From Promerops cafer (taxonomy: Eukaryota; Chordata; Aves; Passeriformes; Nectariniidae), in contig VZSE01002737.1 in NCBI GenBank assembly GCA_013398275.1, positions 792,481 through 856,480 of the forward strand: a DNA stretch of 64,000 nt. Reading direction: 5' to 3'. A model generated the notes under the pieces. That model saw only the letters and a program-made list of their open reading frames with translations, was not told the DNA's origin and did no database searches. How positions within the stretch are numbered: the stretch's first letter is position 1; each line of letters begins with the position of its first letter. A program made the position numbers and the translations under genes. Shown one piece after another: positions 12,201 to 27,200 of this stretch.

Positions 12201-15200
12201 TGGCCTTAATGTGACCATGTTAACTGAGGTGGAAGATCTGTGATCTATTGGAAATCTTTGTGATGACATAATTCCTTAAGTGCCAGTTTTTAGGTTCAGC
12301 ACTTGCCAGAAGTCTTCTCAGTTCAAGGAATTTGTAGACACACACAGTTTTCTTGTTATTTCTCATTCTCTTATTTTAAGGTTGCATTTATCTGACATAT
12401 TGCTACCTTACTTGTTGCTCCCTTAGTAATGTAAAGGGGGAAAAAAAAGATAAGCTTGTTTTTGGAGTAATTTATTTTTACCAGAAACCTGTACTTTTTT
12501 TTTTTTTAATGCAGGTCACAATTTAAGTCTTTCCAAGTGAATTAGGAGAATGTAAAATAGTTGTGTAAGGTTAAAGTGGACCAGCTGTGTACAGCATTTG
12601 AAACGTATCACAAAAACATTTCCGAACTTCCTGTAAAAGAATTAGCTCATGCTATGAAAGCAAAGTAGAAAAAATCAAATACAGAGATGCTATCTGTGTA
12701 TTTTCTGGTGAAGTGAATCAGTTAAGAGCATCCTTATGATTAAGAGCTTAGAAAAGAGAGAGGCTCAACCTGAAGCTGTCTGAGAAAGGGCTGCTTGCAG
12801 AATCTGACCTCTAAATGTGCTGAGAGCTGCCATAAAATGTATTTGTCTCAAAACTGGTATATTTTGGCAATTAAGCCGAAGTCAGAATCTGTCAGATCAT
12901 TGTTCTGTTTGACAACCTTTGCCTGGGTGACCATTTGTTTGGTGTCACTTCATGTGCCACTCAGCCACAGAGCTAATTAAGTTTGCTTGTAAATACTTTG
13001 AGGGTGGGAACAGAATCTTTGCATCACATTCTATTTTGACAAGAGTTAGGGTGCTGCAGCTTTGTGAACACCATTGAGGGCCAGAGATGGTATTGCATCC
13101 CTTATTGCTGCCAGATAAAACATTAGGGAATGTTATTTTTATCCGATGGAGAGCAATCCAAGTATGGCAGTGCCTACAGGAGAGAAATCCTCTGCTTGCT
13201 GCATGAAGGGATGACAGCATGACTGGGGAGCTGCTGTCACTCTCAGGGCACAGCTACACCCCCAGCACCTAGAAATGGACTGTCTGCCTGTCCGTGTGTC
13301 CATCTCAGCCTGGCAGGGGCTCCTGATGGACTTCTACTCCTCTGGGACACCCCTGGCATCCTGAGGTTGAGTTCCCACATAAATTCTCTGTTGTGCCCAG
13401 AGGGGTCAGCTCGTGCATCCACCTTGACCTTGGGAAGCCCATGGTCATAGTTCTCTTCAGCTGCTGGTCAGTGAAATGACATGATTTAGTACATCAGAAA
13501 TGTCTGCTGCTCACAGAAGGTGACTGAATTTGGTCAAAAGGCTCCAAAATTATTGCTGTGTCCAACAGGTAGACACTGGTCACACGTGCAGGTTTATAAC
13601 ATGGTCTCAAAACCTTTGCTGATTTAAGAAATGTAACTAAAACCAAAGTTTGAAAAGCCTGTTTTCAGTTCCACTACAGAGTAAAAAGAAGAAATATGAT
13701 CTGACTAATTTTCCATATTCCACTTTCCTGAGCATTGTAAATTATTATTTAATATTTCTGCTTAGTTTAAAGAAAATTTCAACTTTAGTTAATATTTTTC
13801 AGGTACTCATTTTAATGTAAAAGGCAATTGGGTTAAAATGTCTAACTACAGATTCATTTACTGAGATGATTATCAAGTAAACCATTCTGATTCTGGTAGC
13901 TCTGCAGTAGGGAGTTATTGCCAATTATTGCTTGTTTCACTGTGGGTCACAGACTGCCCTCTCATCCCTTTCTGGCCAGTGGCACATGTGCTACTACAAA
14001 AATATCTGGATTAAAAACAAAACAGAATGCTCACATTCTTGTCAACTTTTCTCTCCCCATTTTTTTATCTGGGTGCAGCATATTTGAAACCAAAAGTAAA
14101 TAAAAAGTTTAGGGAGCATAACCAACCTGTCCCAGAGCTAGTGCACCTGATTGTTTTATGTTCCATTAATTGTTTTATGTTCCATTTACTGGGGAAAAAA
14201 ATGTGTTTGGTGACCTCTCTTGCCATTTTTTAATATGGTTGTGTAACACAATCATCATTTAAGCAAACATGCTGGAAGTTGGAAGGGAAGTGGTGGCCCA
14301 TATTTTGATACTCTCTACATTGGCTTTCTACCACAGGATCTCTACATAATTTAATGAGTGGTATTCTTATTTTTTCCCACCTGAAAAAGGGCTTTGCCTA
14401 TCTATTTCAAACAAGAACAACTTCCTTTTTTGAAAAAAGGAGGTTCTGAATCCTGCATAGATGTAGTCTGGGAACTAAGACACTGGTGAAAGGCATAAGG
14501 ACAAATATAAAAAAAACAATCATCACACTATTGAGGAAAACATCAAGGTGTCCTCATGGCCAGTAATAGTCACTCTGACATGGTTATGGCCTTCTTTTGA
14601 TCCTCATCCACTTCTTCATCCTTCCTTTCACATTCTTCATTCATCCACTGGATGGAAACACTGATAGAAACATCTACTGACATTTCCATTTTGTTATTAT
14701 ACGTTAAAGCATGACTTGCTTTCTCTAGAACCACACTTCTATTTATGACTTTCTCTTCCCCCCTCGTCATAAATGTCATAAAGCCATTATGACATTTTCT
14801 GTTATTGGAAAGTGAAAAAAAATTCTAAGAAAAGCTAGAGTTATATGAAAAACACAAAAATCCTGATTTTACAAGTCTGATAATTTTCCTGCAGTCTTTC
14901 TTCACTACATCTCTCTGTCTATGCTTTTAAGGAGCCCAGAAGTGGAGATGACCCTGGAACGTGCAGTGAACATCCTGAAGAGTGAAAATACTCAGTCCAC
15001 CCCCAGGATCCTTGCTGCAGTGACTTTCATACAGCATGAGTGCTTCCAAAAAGCAGATGCCAGGAGAAAAGTAAGTAATTATTTTTTTGCCAGTTACAAT
15101 CAGGTAGAGAAAATAAGATTCTACTTTATGGCACCGTGTGCCACCATGAAAAGAAAGAAGGCAGTCCGAGTAACCTTATAACCCAAGTGACCAAGTAACA

Positions 15201-18200
15201 TCTTAACTGATGTTAGATATTTTCCCTAAAATGCATTTGTGTGTTTTTCTGCAGATTCTTTTGAACCCACTCAGTGTATACCCACTCAGTTTGCTCTTTT
15301 TCAGGCCAAGCAAACTTTCAGCCTTTATAAATCATGGAGTCTGAACTTTTTGTCACTATAGTTGCTCCTGTCTGTCATTTTTGACTTGTGTGCAGAACTA
15401 TCCCAAAAAAGAAAATTCTGAGTACAGTGCAACTTATCCAAGCTTCAGGGCTTGTTAGGACTGCACAAATGTTAGACTGGATTAGCAAAAATGTTAATGG
15501 CTTCCTGGAACTGTGCACATGCATTAGTACATCGTTTAGATTAACCAAATTTTCAAGTCTCTTTCAAGAAACTTGGTAAGTCTCTTACAAGTTTTTCGAA
15601 AGGGTAGGTATATTAAAAATATTCTCTCTTCCTTTTCTTTAAATGTCACTGCTGAACACAAATACGTGTCTCCTGCTGAACAGTTCTGTACAATAAAGTG
15701 TAAGGCGATCGTTTATTTTAACCATTAAAAAAACATCATTACCCTGCTTTGGTTTGTAATATGCTCAGTAATCCCAGCCTTACCTCCATAGTCATGTGCA
15801 TGCAGTCCAGCTCAGTGACAGGCAATCATTCCTCAGTCCTTTTGGCTTGCTTTTGGGTACATCAGAGTCAGTTTTGGGAGAAAATAACAGTACAGGTGGC
15901 AACCTTAACTTCAAACTGAGGACGGAGCTTCAGAATTGAATGTTTGAACGTGGGTTATTATACAGACCTCTCTCAGACAGCTTCCCACAAAAACAAGTGG
16001 CTGAGTAGTGTTCAGGTTGGAGCAGTCAGCCTGAAGCTACCTTCTATTTTCCTGTTTATCTCTCACAGCCTATAATGAGCTTTTCTGTTTGGTGCCCATC
16101 AGGCTTGTTCGCGTTGGCATCGTCTTGTGTCCCCTTTTTAGCCTTTCAGCCTGCATTCTTTGTCTGTTGTTCCCTGATATTTGAGAGTTTGTGGGTCTAG
16201 TGATTTTTCTGTTTCTGTGAACTTCTCTGTATTTTGGTGAATTTTGTCTAGTAATGAAAATTTAAAAGGACCAGTCAATAGCTGTCATAAATTCTCGGCA
16301 AATTAGGTTGAAATAGCCCTCCTTTTACAAGAGCTATAAATGCCTAAAAATTACTGACATAAATATTTTTATAAATAATAAATATTTTTAAAAACCAAAC
16401 AACTGCAGTATTGGTGTCAAAGGGGCTGATCTATTGCAATAAAACAGGTTGGTGTGCCTTCAGCATGCTCTATGCACCACTGCCCTCACGATACATGTTC
16501 CTGTATTCCATTCTGCTGGCATTTAGGTGATTGCTGAGTGATTTCAGGGGGAATCAGCACTATAACTCAGGATAAAGAAACTGTGCCTTTTGTGCAGGTG
16601 GATCAGAGGAGAGGCTGCCAGGCTGTGTAGTTTACTCCACGAAGGACAAAAGGCTTTGTTACCTTCCATTTCTTCGTGTTGCCAACACCTGCCACTTGTA
16701 TTGAATTTTTATCGTTAAACTCTGGGCTGTTTAAGACACTGATCAGATTTCTGAGTCTTTCACGTGCTGTGGATTCTGCACAAGGGTGGGTTTGTCCACA
16801 AAACCATATGGCATTTTGAGATGTTGGAGGAGACCACTGGCAATCATACATTAATGTAAGGTACTTTCCACAGTAATTTCATTCCTGAGTCAGCTCAGGC
16901 GTGCTTGTGCCGTATCACAGTTCGTGTGGGATTGCTCATTCACCACAACAGACTATTTGTTTCCATACAGCTACTGTAAAATAACATCTTTTAAATCCTT
17001 CATTCATTTGGGGCCGAAACCTCGTTTTCTGAAGATTTAAACACTGAAAAGTACTCTGTGCTAAATGTGGATAGTTCAGTGGAGAGCTGGCTAACAGTGG
17101 TTAATGCTCTACATTTTGATGCTTACTTTTACTATTTTTCTTCTGTTTGGCATAGTTAAGAAGTATTAAGTATAATGTATTAGGTTTTAATACACTTTCA
17201 ATACATGCATTGGGAAGAACACTGTCTTTTCATCAGGCTGGTTGGTGAGGAAAAAAAAAAACTGTTTATAAATGTTCCAGAATTAAATCACAAATACTCA
17301 TTTCACCAACATGGAAGCTAAAAAGCAGAGTGATTAAATGTCTTGTCAGAGAGAGTACAAATCTGTGGCAAAGCTGGAAGAGATTTAGTATCGTTCTCTG
17401 ATATTAATTATGAAAACATGTTGCCTCCCCTAGTTGTGGAGTTTAAGTATTAGTCATACAAAAGCCCAGAAGTTAATAGTCATGTCCAAATGATTAACGA
17501 TCTGTGCTTCCAGTCTCTCAAACAGGAGCAAATCAAAGGAGTCCCTATAACTATTTAAACGTTTGCTGGGGCTGGGGGAGAGCGGAGTTTGTCATTTACA
17601 GCATCTGACTATTCTCTGCTGTGTTTTCTTTTCCTCACAGGTTTTCTCACTTGGTGGTATCCCCAGACTTTTACAGCTCCTTGAGGTTCAGAATGAGGAC
17701 ATTCAGCGGGCAGCGTGTGGTGCTCTGAGAAACTTGGTGTTTGAGGACAATGACAACAAACTGGAAGTGTCAGAGCAGAAAGGGATCCCACTCCTGCTCC
17801 GCCTGCTCCGGCACACCCGGGATATAGAGACCAAGAAGCAAATCACAGGTAGTGTTTTCTCTGCAGCCAAGCATGAAGTGCTTTAAGTAGTGCAAAAGCT
17901 TTCAGGGAGAGGTACATGATTGTTTACTTAAGCCCGTGTTTAGTGACTAAATACAAAAACATTGTCACCTACTCTAAGGAATTCCCGTAGGGTAAAATTC
18001 CAAGGTCCTTACTCAAGACCAGTCTTTCAGTCAATAACAAGAGATTAGGAATTGCAACTTGCCCTCTTAAAGCTTCTTTAGAAATTACATGAGTGTGCTT
18101 GCAGGAAGCCTTAAGTCCTTGATATTCCAGAAAAGAAAGTCAGGCTCCCTAGGGGTGCCTGGGACCATAATTAATGCCTGCTGCTTACACAGCAGCTCAG

Positions 18201-21200
18201 CCTTCATTTCTTGACTCTGTGCTGACAGCGCCTACTGGAAGTTCCTTGTTGAAGACTGTCACCCAGAACTGTCATGTGCCATGGACAGAAAGTGATTGTT
18301 CTATTCCCCACAAACTCCACTGCCCCAGATTCCTGCTTCATGCCTGCAGTGCTGTGTGTCCATAGCGTGTGTCTCTTGGAATTCCACTGCTTGTGACCCA
18401 CATTCGTTCCAATTAGCATGCAAAGGAAGAGCAGGCTTATGTTTTATAAATGGAAAACATGAAAAAGTGCATGGGGATTTATTTCAAGTGATCTTTAAAG
18501 ACACCAGGAACAAAATCTATTAAGAGAACAGTGTGTGAATGAAGTTGTCAAGCAGCCCTGTCCTGAAGCAAAGACATGTTGAGACCTCCTGTAATTCTGC
18601 ATTCTTTAAAGTATTTGAAATAGTCTGCTCCCTAAGCTGGAGAACAAAGCTTTGTATTATTGGCTCTTTTTTAGCTCAGTTCTGCAGCTCTGCAACATTA
18701 AAATGTTTTAAAGTTTTTCACACTCATCAACTGCAGATTTGGGTCACATAGTAATTTACTGTATAGTGCCTTAACTCTCAGTGCTGTTACAGACCAGTGA
18801 GGGAAGCAGTGAAAATGGTGGTAGAGTGGCCAGAAAGCCAATGCTCTTTCCTTGCTACCAGTTTCATAGTTTCTGATAAAAATGTTGACTGTGCCTGATA
18901 ACTCAGATGTATATTGTGAATATTACTGTCTTCCCCCTTCACCAGCGTGGAGAGGGATAAAGGAACATCTTCTTTCAGCAATTACTGCTGTCACTGAACG
19001 TGAATATTTGCTCACAAAACAAAGAAGACACCAAAAAAATATTTATGCCAAGCAGGATGATGTAGCTTGTGTAAAGCAAAATATTATGATGTGCTTTCAT
19101 GCCTATCAGTTGCAAAGGATAGCTTTAAAAATACACCACGAGAGAAGTATTTCTTGCTTTGTTCAAGACCAAATGTGCAGCCAGGAGGAGATGCACTGGG
19201 TACCTTAGTGAAAATGCCACTAGGGCACACTTTTTGCCATCGCTTGAACAATTCTTCCAGCTCCCTAGCAAGCTGCAAGGAGCCTGCAAGAGCAAAGGGC
19301 AGTCTGGATGAATGAATTTCACCTCTTGCATTGCCTTTGACTTCATACAGGACTAGTGGAATATCACATCCATGCATGCAATCCCTCTGAAGTGTGCACT
19401 TCCAGGAAAAGGTTAATGTGAAAGATCTGGTCTTACACAGGAGTCCATTTGCCTTTCCACATCATACATATTACTTGCCTACTTTGACTGTAAATTAGGG
19501 ACTTCCAAATGTATGGCATCATATTCAGCTAAATGTCTTTCCCCATAAAAGATTAGTAAAATCATCTTGGTACCTGATAATACCTCATTGAATTCCTGGC
19601 CAAGGATTGAAAGCAAGCAGTATTAATTAATAAAGATGTCTAAGCTCAGCAGAGGGAAGTTTTTTGTTTCTACTGCTGTATGGGAAGCATGGTGCCAAAG
19701 CACTCCACCTGAAAAAAGTATATGAAGATAAGGAAGTTTTAGGAGAGAAGGAAGTTAAAACTCTGAGAGTGAAGTTTTCTGACACTGTACTTCATTATCT
19801 GTCAGAAATACAGTACTTGTGCACATGAGATAAGTAAATCTCAGCCTTAGAAGCTTATCTTTAAAGGTCACTGGTTTATTAGGACCATCGGTGTTAATAC
19901 AGACAAGCACTTGCCTAACATTAATCCATATTTTATCATGTGTTCTCCAAGAATACTTTGATGGCCTGTATTTTCTTCAAGACCCAGGCTTAGGAATACA
20001 GAGTGAGCCCAGTCATGCACTGTGACTTGTACTGTGCTGTGAAAAGACAGAGCAGCCAAGGTGTGTGGAGATAAATGCTGATTACAGCACCTGCTGTGGC
20101 TGCCTCACAGTCTGGGAACCCACAAAAAACACCAAACCACTGCCCCCACCAAAGCAGCTTTGTGCTGATGACAGGGGTTTGAAAGCTGCTGTGGACCAGT
20201 CTGCCTAATGCCCCCCTGCAGAAAAGAGCTGCCCAGTTTCTCTGCAATTTCTGTGCTCATGTGATCTCTTCACAGGGGGAATCAGACTTGCCCAAGATCA
20301 CTGAATCTGACTGAATTTGCTAGCTTCACAAAAGCATTGGTACAGATAAAGTAAACAGAGGCTTTGTCCTTTCTTTGGCATACAAGCTACTTAGAAATCT
20401 CTTAGGGAAGGAGTGAGGTTTCTCCTAAATTGTAGGAGAGGATGTCGTGTAGAGACAGCGCAGGACCTAAGACAGGATTGGAGTTTCATAGTATTTGGAG
20501 AGTATACTGAGGAACAGAAAATGAAATGGCTGTGGCATGAAAGAACCAAAAGATTTTAGCTTTTAAAGGTAAGCCAGATGAGCCTCCAGGGAGTAGCTAA
20601 CCTCCTGATCTTGTTATCATGCAGCATAAATATAAGAAATGAAAGAAAATTTTTCCTGCGGGGAAGATTACAGCACAAGCAGAACTGTCATTAAAAGAAA
20701 TGTAAATTTAAAAGCAGACCCCACCCATTTTTCCAAATAACCATCTAAGGGAAAACTATGCTCCTAAGAATACAGCATAGGTGCAAGGAAACAATCCACT
20801 CCTAAAGACATTTTCTAATGTGCACAAATTCATCCACACCCAGAATACCACTGAGAAAATCCTCCTGAGCCCAGAGAGGCAGTGCCTGTGGGCAAACGTA
20901 GGGTTTTTGTTGGAATATTTATAGTGACAGCAATATCTCAAATTCTCTTCTGACAATTGTAAGCATCTGCCTGTAATTCAAAATGTTTTTTTCTTTCTAA
21001 AAGTATATTCTGTCCTTGTGCCATTCCTTGCATTTGTGCCCTTCTATCCCAACCTGCTTCGCTTACCAACGCCCTTTGGACTGCTTGTCTGATTTCCTGT
21101 AAGCCTTACCTATCCTTCAGGAAAGTACATTCTTCCTTTTATCCCCTGATTCAGAGGCTGAAGAGCTGATCCCAGAAGAAGGAATGGGCTGCTTCTGGCT

Positions 21201-24200
21201 GGCTTTTGTTTTGATTTTACTGTTGCTCACAGTACCTGAAATTAAATTCAAAGTGTAAGGAGATACAAAAGAAACATTTTTTTGTTGTTCTTGTTGTGAG
21301 CTGATGAAAGGAATATTCACTAATACTCTGCCAGTGTGTGGAGGAGGAGGTCTGTGAAACTTAGAGCAGCAAGCTGGAGGAACAATGAACGTCTTTGTAG
21401 TGAAAAGCAGAAATACGTGTCGTTTTCCAAGGGAAGAGTACTTTAAAAAGAATTGTTGTCTGTTGGAATAGAACATAATGGAACCTGATAAGTTCTACAA
21501 GGTTATATTTGAAAATTGTTTTGGAGATTGTGAATAGACAAGGTTTGTAGCATTACATAATGATTTGCTCAGTGACTAACATCTGGACAGTAGCAGCTTT
21601 CCCTCTTGTGAGAAATTTTGCTATCAAGTGTTGGAGAAGCTTGGTAACGGGCTCCTCCTGTCTTCCAGCAGATTTCCTGTAAACTCTGCAGCTCCCATCT
21701 ATCCCTTTTGTGAGCTGGCTTCCCCTTGGCTTGTGCTGCCGTGGTAGCGGGGCCGGCGATTGCGGCAGACGGACAGTGCAGAGCCGTGGAAAGCCGCCCT
21801 TCCTGGCTGGGCGTGAGACTGACTCTGAGGAGATTTTACTTCATTCCCATGCATAACTGTGCCCCCTTTTTTGCCCTGTTTCCGTGCCCCTGGATCAGGG
21901 CTGGCGAACACTCACCAATCCCTTCTTCTTCTCTTCAGATTATCAGTGCCAGGCAGGCTCTTCACTCATTAGCATCAAGGGGTATGAGATGAAGTCTTTC
22001 CAAGTGCAGAGGAGTCTTTCTGCCTCTCTGATTTTATTGTGGATATTACAGGTTTGTTGTGGAATCTGTCCTCCAATGACCAGCTGAAGCACCTGTTGGT
22101 TAGGGAAGCCCTGCAGACGCTGACTGAAGCTGTCCTCATCCCCTACTCAGGCTGGCCAGACAGAGATTACCCAAAATCAAGTGTTCTGCCCGACCCCGAT
22201 ATCTTCTACAATGCCACGGGATGCCTGAGGTGAGTGCTCCGTCTGCAACTCCCCAAAGCAGTAGTGGTGACAAAACAGGTCTGCACAATTATTTTTGGAT
22301 AAACACACAGAGTTCATCTCAAGCCACAATCACTTCTCATGCAAATAGATGACTTAGAAAGAGGACATGGTACCTGCAAGCACAAAGAAGTGTTCTCTTT
22401 CCAGCTGCTACCAGAGATGCTTATTTGAACATGTCATAATCTGTGCCTAAACTGATTAGAAAGTGATTCAATTTAAATTAGGGAAAACCCATATTTCAAA
22501 CCAGAGTTAGCCCTGTCCAGCCTTTTGCACGAGTTTAGGCAAGTTGCAGCCATGGGGTGGAGGAATAAATTTATAGTTGTGTATTTGGTACTGCAGTCTG
22601 CTAATAGACTCGTGGGCACAGTAGCAGTTACTGTAGACAAACACCAAAGGCCTCAGTGAACACAGCCCTAAATGGCTGAGCTGTAAAAGTCACATCTTCA
22701 ATAAAAACACCTTTAACAGTCTATAAATTGGGGGCCCTTTGTGAGTTCAAAGTTATTGCACATTAAGTAAGTTTACACATTTAAAAATGCACAAAAGGAC
22801 ATAGTTTGAACTGCCTAAGGAGTAATGTACGACTGCAAAGGCATGACCTGAGGTTTGAACTCTTTCTAGTAGAGTACAAGGAATTCAGTTTGGAATTTGG
22901 AGGCTAGAAAGGTGCCCATTTTGCCTCACACATGCCTGCTAGGCTGACATGTCCTGTAGCAGAGTAGTTGTATGTGTATGGCATTGATTTTTCCTGTACA
23001 AACAGCTCTGTGTCTGACGTGTGTGGTTTCAGAAGACAAATGAATAGTAAGCTATTACAAAATACTCAACAATAATACACCTTTTTCTGCAGGAACTCCT
23101 GTCAACCCACTAACATTGTCTCTAAGTAATAATTAACTTTTATTTACTCTGATGACTCAAAAACAAATACAAAGAAACATTAACCACCCATAATAAAACC
23201 TCTCTAGCTAACGCTTATTGCTGTTGTCTAGGAAATGAAGGAGGTTGTCTTTTTTCATATTAATTAGCCCAAGCTGCATTTGTGCAGAAACCAGTCTGGC
23301 TGCTCCTCTCTTGGTGTTTGGACTCTGGAACTGTCTCTTCCCTATGAGGCAGCTGATGGGGGCACAGATCATTCTCAGGTTTAGTTTGGTGTTGCTTTTC
23401 CTGAGCTTGTTTCAGCAGTGAGTGACACAACTTGTTCTGTGACAAATAAGGTATAACAGTACCTGAGCTCTTTTAAATGAAAGTGGGTTGCTGTGAGCTC
23501 TCCGCCCTTAATTAAAAGTCTCTAAAACTGCCCTTATGTAGGTGCTTAAGGATACATTACCTATTTTAAAAATATGATATCCATATTCTAGTCCTTCTCA
23601 TTTTTAAGAGCTTCAACACTGAAAATCAGAAATAGAAAAAGAAGGGTTTGAAAACTCACAGGCAAAGATGATCTGCAGGATTGACACATACTTTCTAGCA
23701 CAGAATAGTTTTTAATCAAGCATACCTATTTGTACAGACTAAATAGCTGAGATTTTTAAGATTAATCAGTTTACATCCCTTCTCTGGAAATTGACTCACC
23801 CCCCAGATTAGGTCACTAGAAGTATTCCTTCCTTATGCAACAAAAAAGTCCTTGCATCAATAAAAAGAAGAGCACACCATGGAGTAATAAAAGTGTGCAC
23901 TGAGGGAATGATGTTACTTACGAATATGTATAAAGAGTCTACTTATTTGCCAGAATATAAATCTGTAATTAGTCTTCCCTTTTGTAATGCTAACATGTTT
24001 GTTGGGCGTGTTGATAAAGTCTGTAGCCTGCAGCTTCTATTAGAGGGTAAAAATAGTACTTTGAAGTGCAATACATTATGCACAGTGCTGTACTTAGTTA
24101 CAGGAGAATGCCAGAACTTCTTTTCAAAAATTGCCATACAGCTCTTGGCTGAAAGGGACAACCACAGCCCCAACCCAACACTAGCATCTGGTGGGGGCAT

Positions 24201-27200
24201 ATGCACTGCACCACAGCAGTACTAAATTATAAATTAAAGCTTCCTTCATCCTCTTCGAGAAAACAGCAGCAGGAGAAGTGAATCCACATCTAGCAGATAA
24301 TACTGCAGGTACTTCCAAGCACAGGAATGAGTGCATGACCAGACCAGTCCCCAGTTACTGCCAGAAGTATTGCGGGGTCCTGAATCTCGGCGCCTGTGTC
24401 GGTGTATGCAGTCACTGATAAGGAAGTCTGACAGTAGAAGGATTTGTTAATCCCATTCTCTAGGTCTGTATTTTGTCTTAAGGCCTTGTGAGAAGCAAAG
24501 CTTTACAGAAACCACAGGTCACAAACTTTATGTAATCAAACGAAGCTGTATACACCACGGAATTCTGCATTGGCAGTTAAAATAAGTAATGGTGTTGCTT
24601 AGTTGTGAAATATGATAAAAAGCAATCTGCCTGGACCCACAGAGTAAGCCAAGTCAACAGACTTCACTGGTTGCCTGACAATAAGCTGAACAAGTAAAAT
24701 GGGTGTATGAAACTATCTAGAGAAGTGTTACAGACATTTGTAGACAAGTCCTGTAGGATTTTAAAGGTAAAGTCACTTTTTCTTGGTCTGAGAGTCCTAC
24801 ACATAAAAGTTCTGTGTCCAGTTCCAATGCAGGGGACAAAAATCTTCAAGATATTTCCCCATACTCCTTTGAGTCTGAAAGGATAAGATCCCAGCAGCAT
24901 GAAGAATGCATGGTTTTAAATATCATTTATATATATAAGTATATAAATGGCATGACCTTTCCTCTGAAAGGAAGGTTTAGTGGAAGGCTGTTTCCGTCAC
25001 ACCTTGAAAGCTGATAATGAACTGGTCCCATTTTTATCTTGAAATACCTTTTCCCAGAACTTCTGCAGTGCTGAACTTTCCCAAATTTATACACAGTTAT
25101 CACATTTTCCCCTGCAAAACATTTAATTTAAGTGCTGAAGCTGCTGTACTTCACTACAGAGCCTTCCTTTTTAGCTGCCCTGAAACTAAAGCATCCTGTG
25201 CCCCTAAGTATTCTACTTTTTCAAAACTTTCCAGACAACTATTTCCAGGATAGTCAGCTAACCTCTCTCTTCTCACCCAGTAAAATAGAAGTCATCCTTC
25301 CTTTCTCATTATTATTTTTCACAGTTTATCTGTCCCAGCTCCTGTCTGAGCTTCTTGTGAATTACACAGTGACCCACAAGGACAGTAGAAAGCTGTATTT
25401 GGAGGAAGTTGTATCATTGCACTTCAGCCCAGGAGGCTGCACAAACATCTGCTTCCATTTACTCTGGAGAGAAGTGAAGCCACAGCTCTCCCCATGTGTT
25501 GAAAAGCTTGGACTTGTAATGGCAGCTTCTAAGAGAGAATGTAAAACAAATGACTGATGATAAGTCTTTGAACCAAGGCCTCTTGCATAGCATTCCATTC
25601 CTTTAAGTTTATTTCCATCCATTCTTATCTCCTCTTGCCTCCTCTTCAGTTTATCTGCTCCCCAATTCCTGAAAGGAATTTTGTTACTTCCAGCAAGCAG
25701 CTTGAAGCCTGGCACATCTGGTTACTAAGTAGAGCCCAGATACCTTTCCCTCCTTGGTGCTTTTTTGAACTGTGCAAGGCATGAAGGGAATAGAATTTCC
25801 CAAAATGTTGTCTGGTAATTGAATTAAATTCACATTACCAGTTTTAGCTGAATGAGTCCCAGGAGCAAAATCCTTCTTCTTATCAGTTCCGTGGACCATT
25901 CACAGCAGTTCAAGAACAGTCAGTGTATGACTCAGTGTTGGCTTAGAGGGAGTATCCCTTTCATTTGGTGCCATTTATCAGCTAATTGAACATTTATTAT
26001 CATCATTCTGTTTCCTTCAAAGTCACGATTGGTTTTACTGTGTCGAATTTCTTTGTATTTACCTCTCAACTCTGGATCAAAATCACATTTCCCAGCAGGA
26101 AATTAGCTGATCCACATGCCACAGGATGGTGGCAAAGAGCTGCTTTGATTACAGCTAATACAGTTATATGTAGTGATATAGTTGCACCCTGCATGTGTGC
26201 AGGAGGGGACAGAAGCAGAAGAATGCAGGATGAGATAAATGAGGCGTGCAGACAGATCTGGCACATCCACATCAGCAAACGGCAGCCTGAGCATGTCACC
26301 AGGGTTAGCACGGCCAAGCATGCCCAAAGCCAGGGATTTTTCATAGGTGGGTGCTGCCAGATTGTAAATTCTGAGTCATTTAGAGGAGAGCATCCCCACA
26401 ATCTCCCTAAGGCTGCGTTCTCCTTGTTTTGCAAGCACTGAGAGTCTCAGGTGTCTCAGGGCCTCCACTACAATAAAGCCCAGCTCCCGAGCTCAGAGGC
26501 TGCCATTGCAGTTGTCAGGAACCTCAAATCTTAGGAAGCCAAGATGAAGTCAGTTTTGAAATTCTCTAAGCAAAATGTCTCCATTGTTTCAAAAAAATAC
26601 ATATTTAAATATACATTTCTGTGACACTTCTCAGAAATATTTTTGAGTGGGAGAGCAGGAGCTCTTCCCTTCCCAGTCCGTGTTGTCACGCTAAGGAGCC
26701 AGGGAAAGGTGGAGAGAGGAGTAACCATGTGTGTACAAGGGTGCACACAGACACACACTGATAACTGTCTCTGGGTGAGCATCAACTTCTTCATGAAACA
26801 GAGCCCAGGAATTAATTTCCCTTGCAGAACAGGACAGTGCCCCTAATTCAGGCTCTTCTCTGCCTCCTGAGCTAGAAAAGCTCTTTACTCTACTCTGCTT
26901 ATGCTCACAGCAAGGCCAGGGCATGGCCTCTCCTTGCACAAGCATTCAGCAGGATCAGTGGTAAAAAGTTGAGATTTTAGAGTATGTGGGACAAATCAAA
27001 ACTCTGCATCAGCTGAAGTGTCTTTGGTGAGGGAAATTCCACACTTATCTTTAACAGTATTTTTAGTCTGTGTGCCCCAGAAAGTATTTTTGCTATGCAC
27101 CAGGAGGTCTATAATGTGTACACTTCTCTCAGCATAAACTTAGGAAAGGGTGACATGCCTTGAATGTGACATATATAGGTAAAATTAAATTCCAAAGGGA

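Noticed and set aside
25132..25557. 141-codon open frame in intron 6
   Set aside because: Translated sequence has no family resemblance, and overlapping open frames exist on the other strand.
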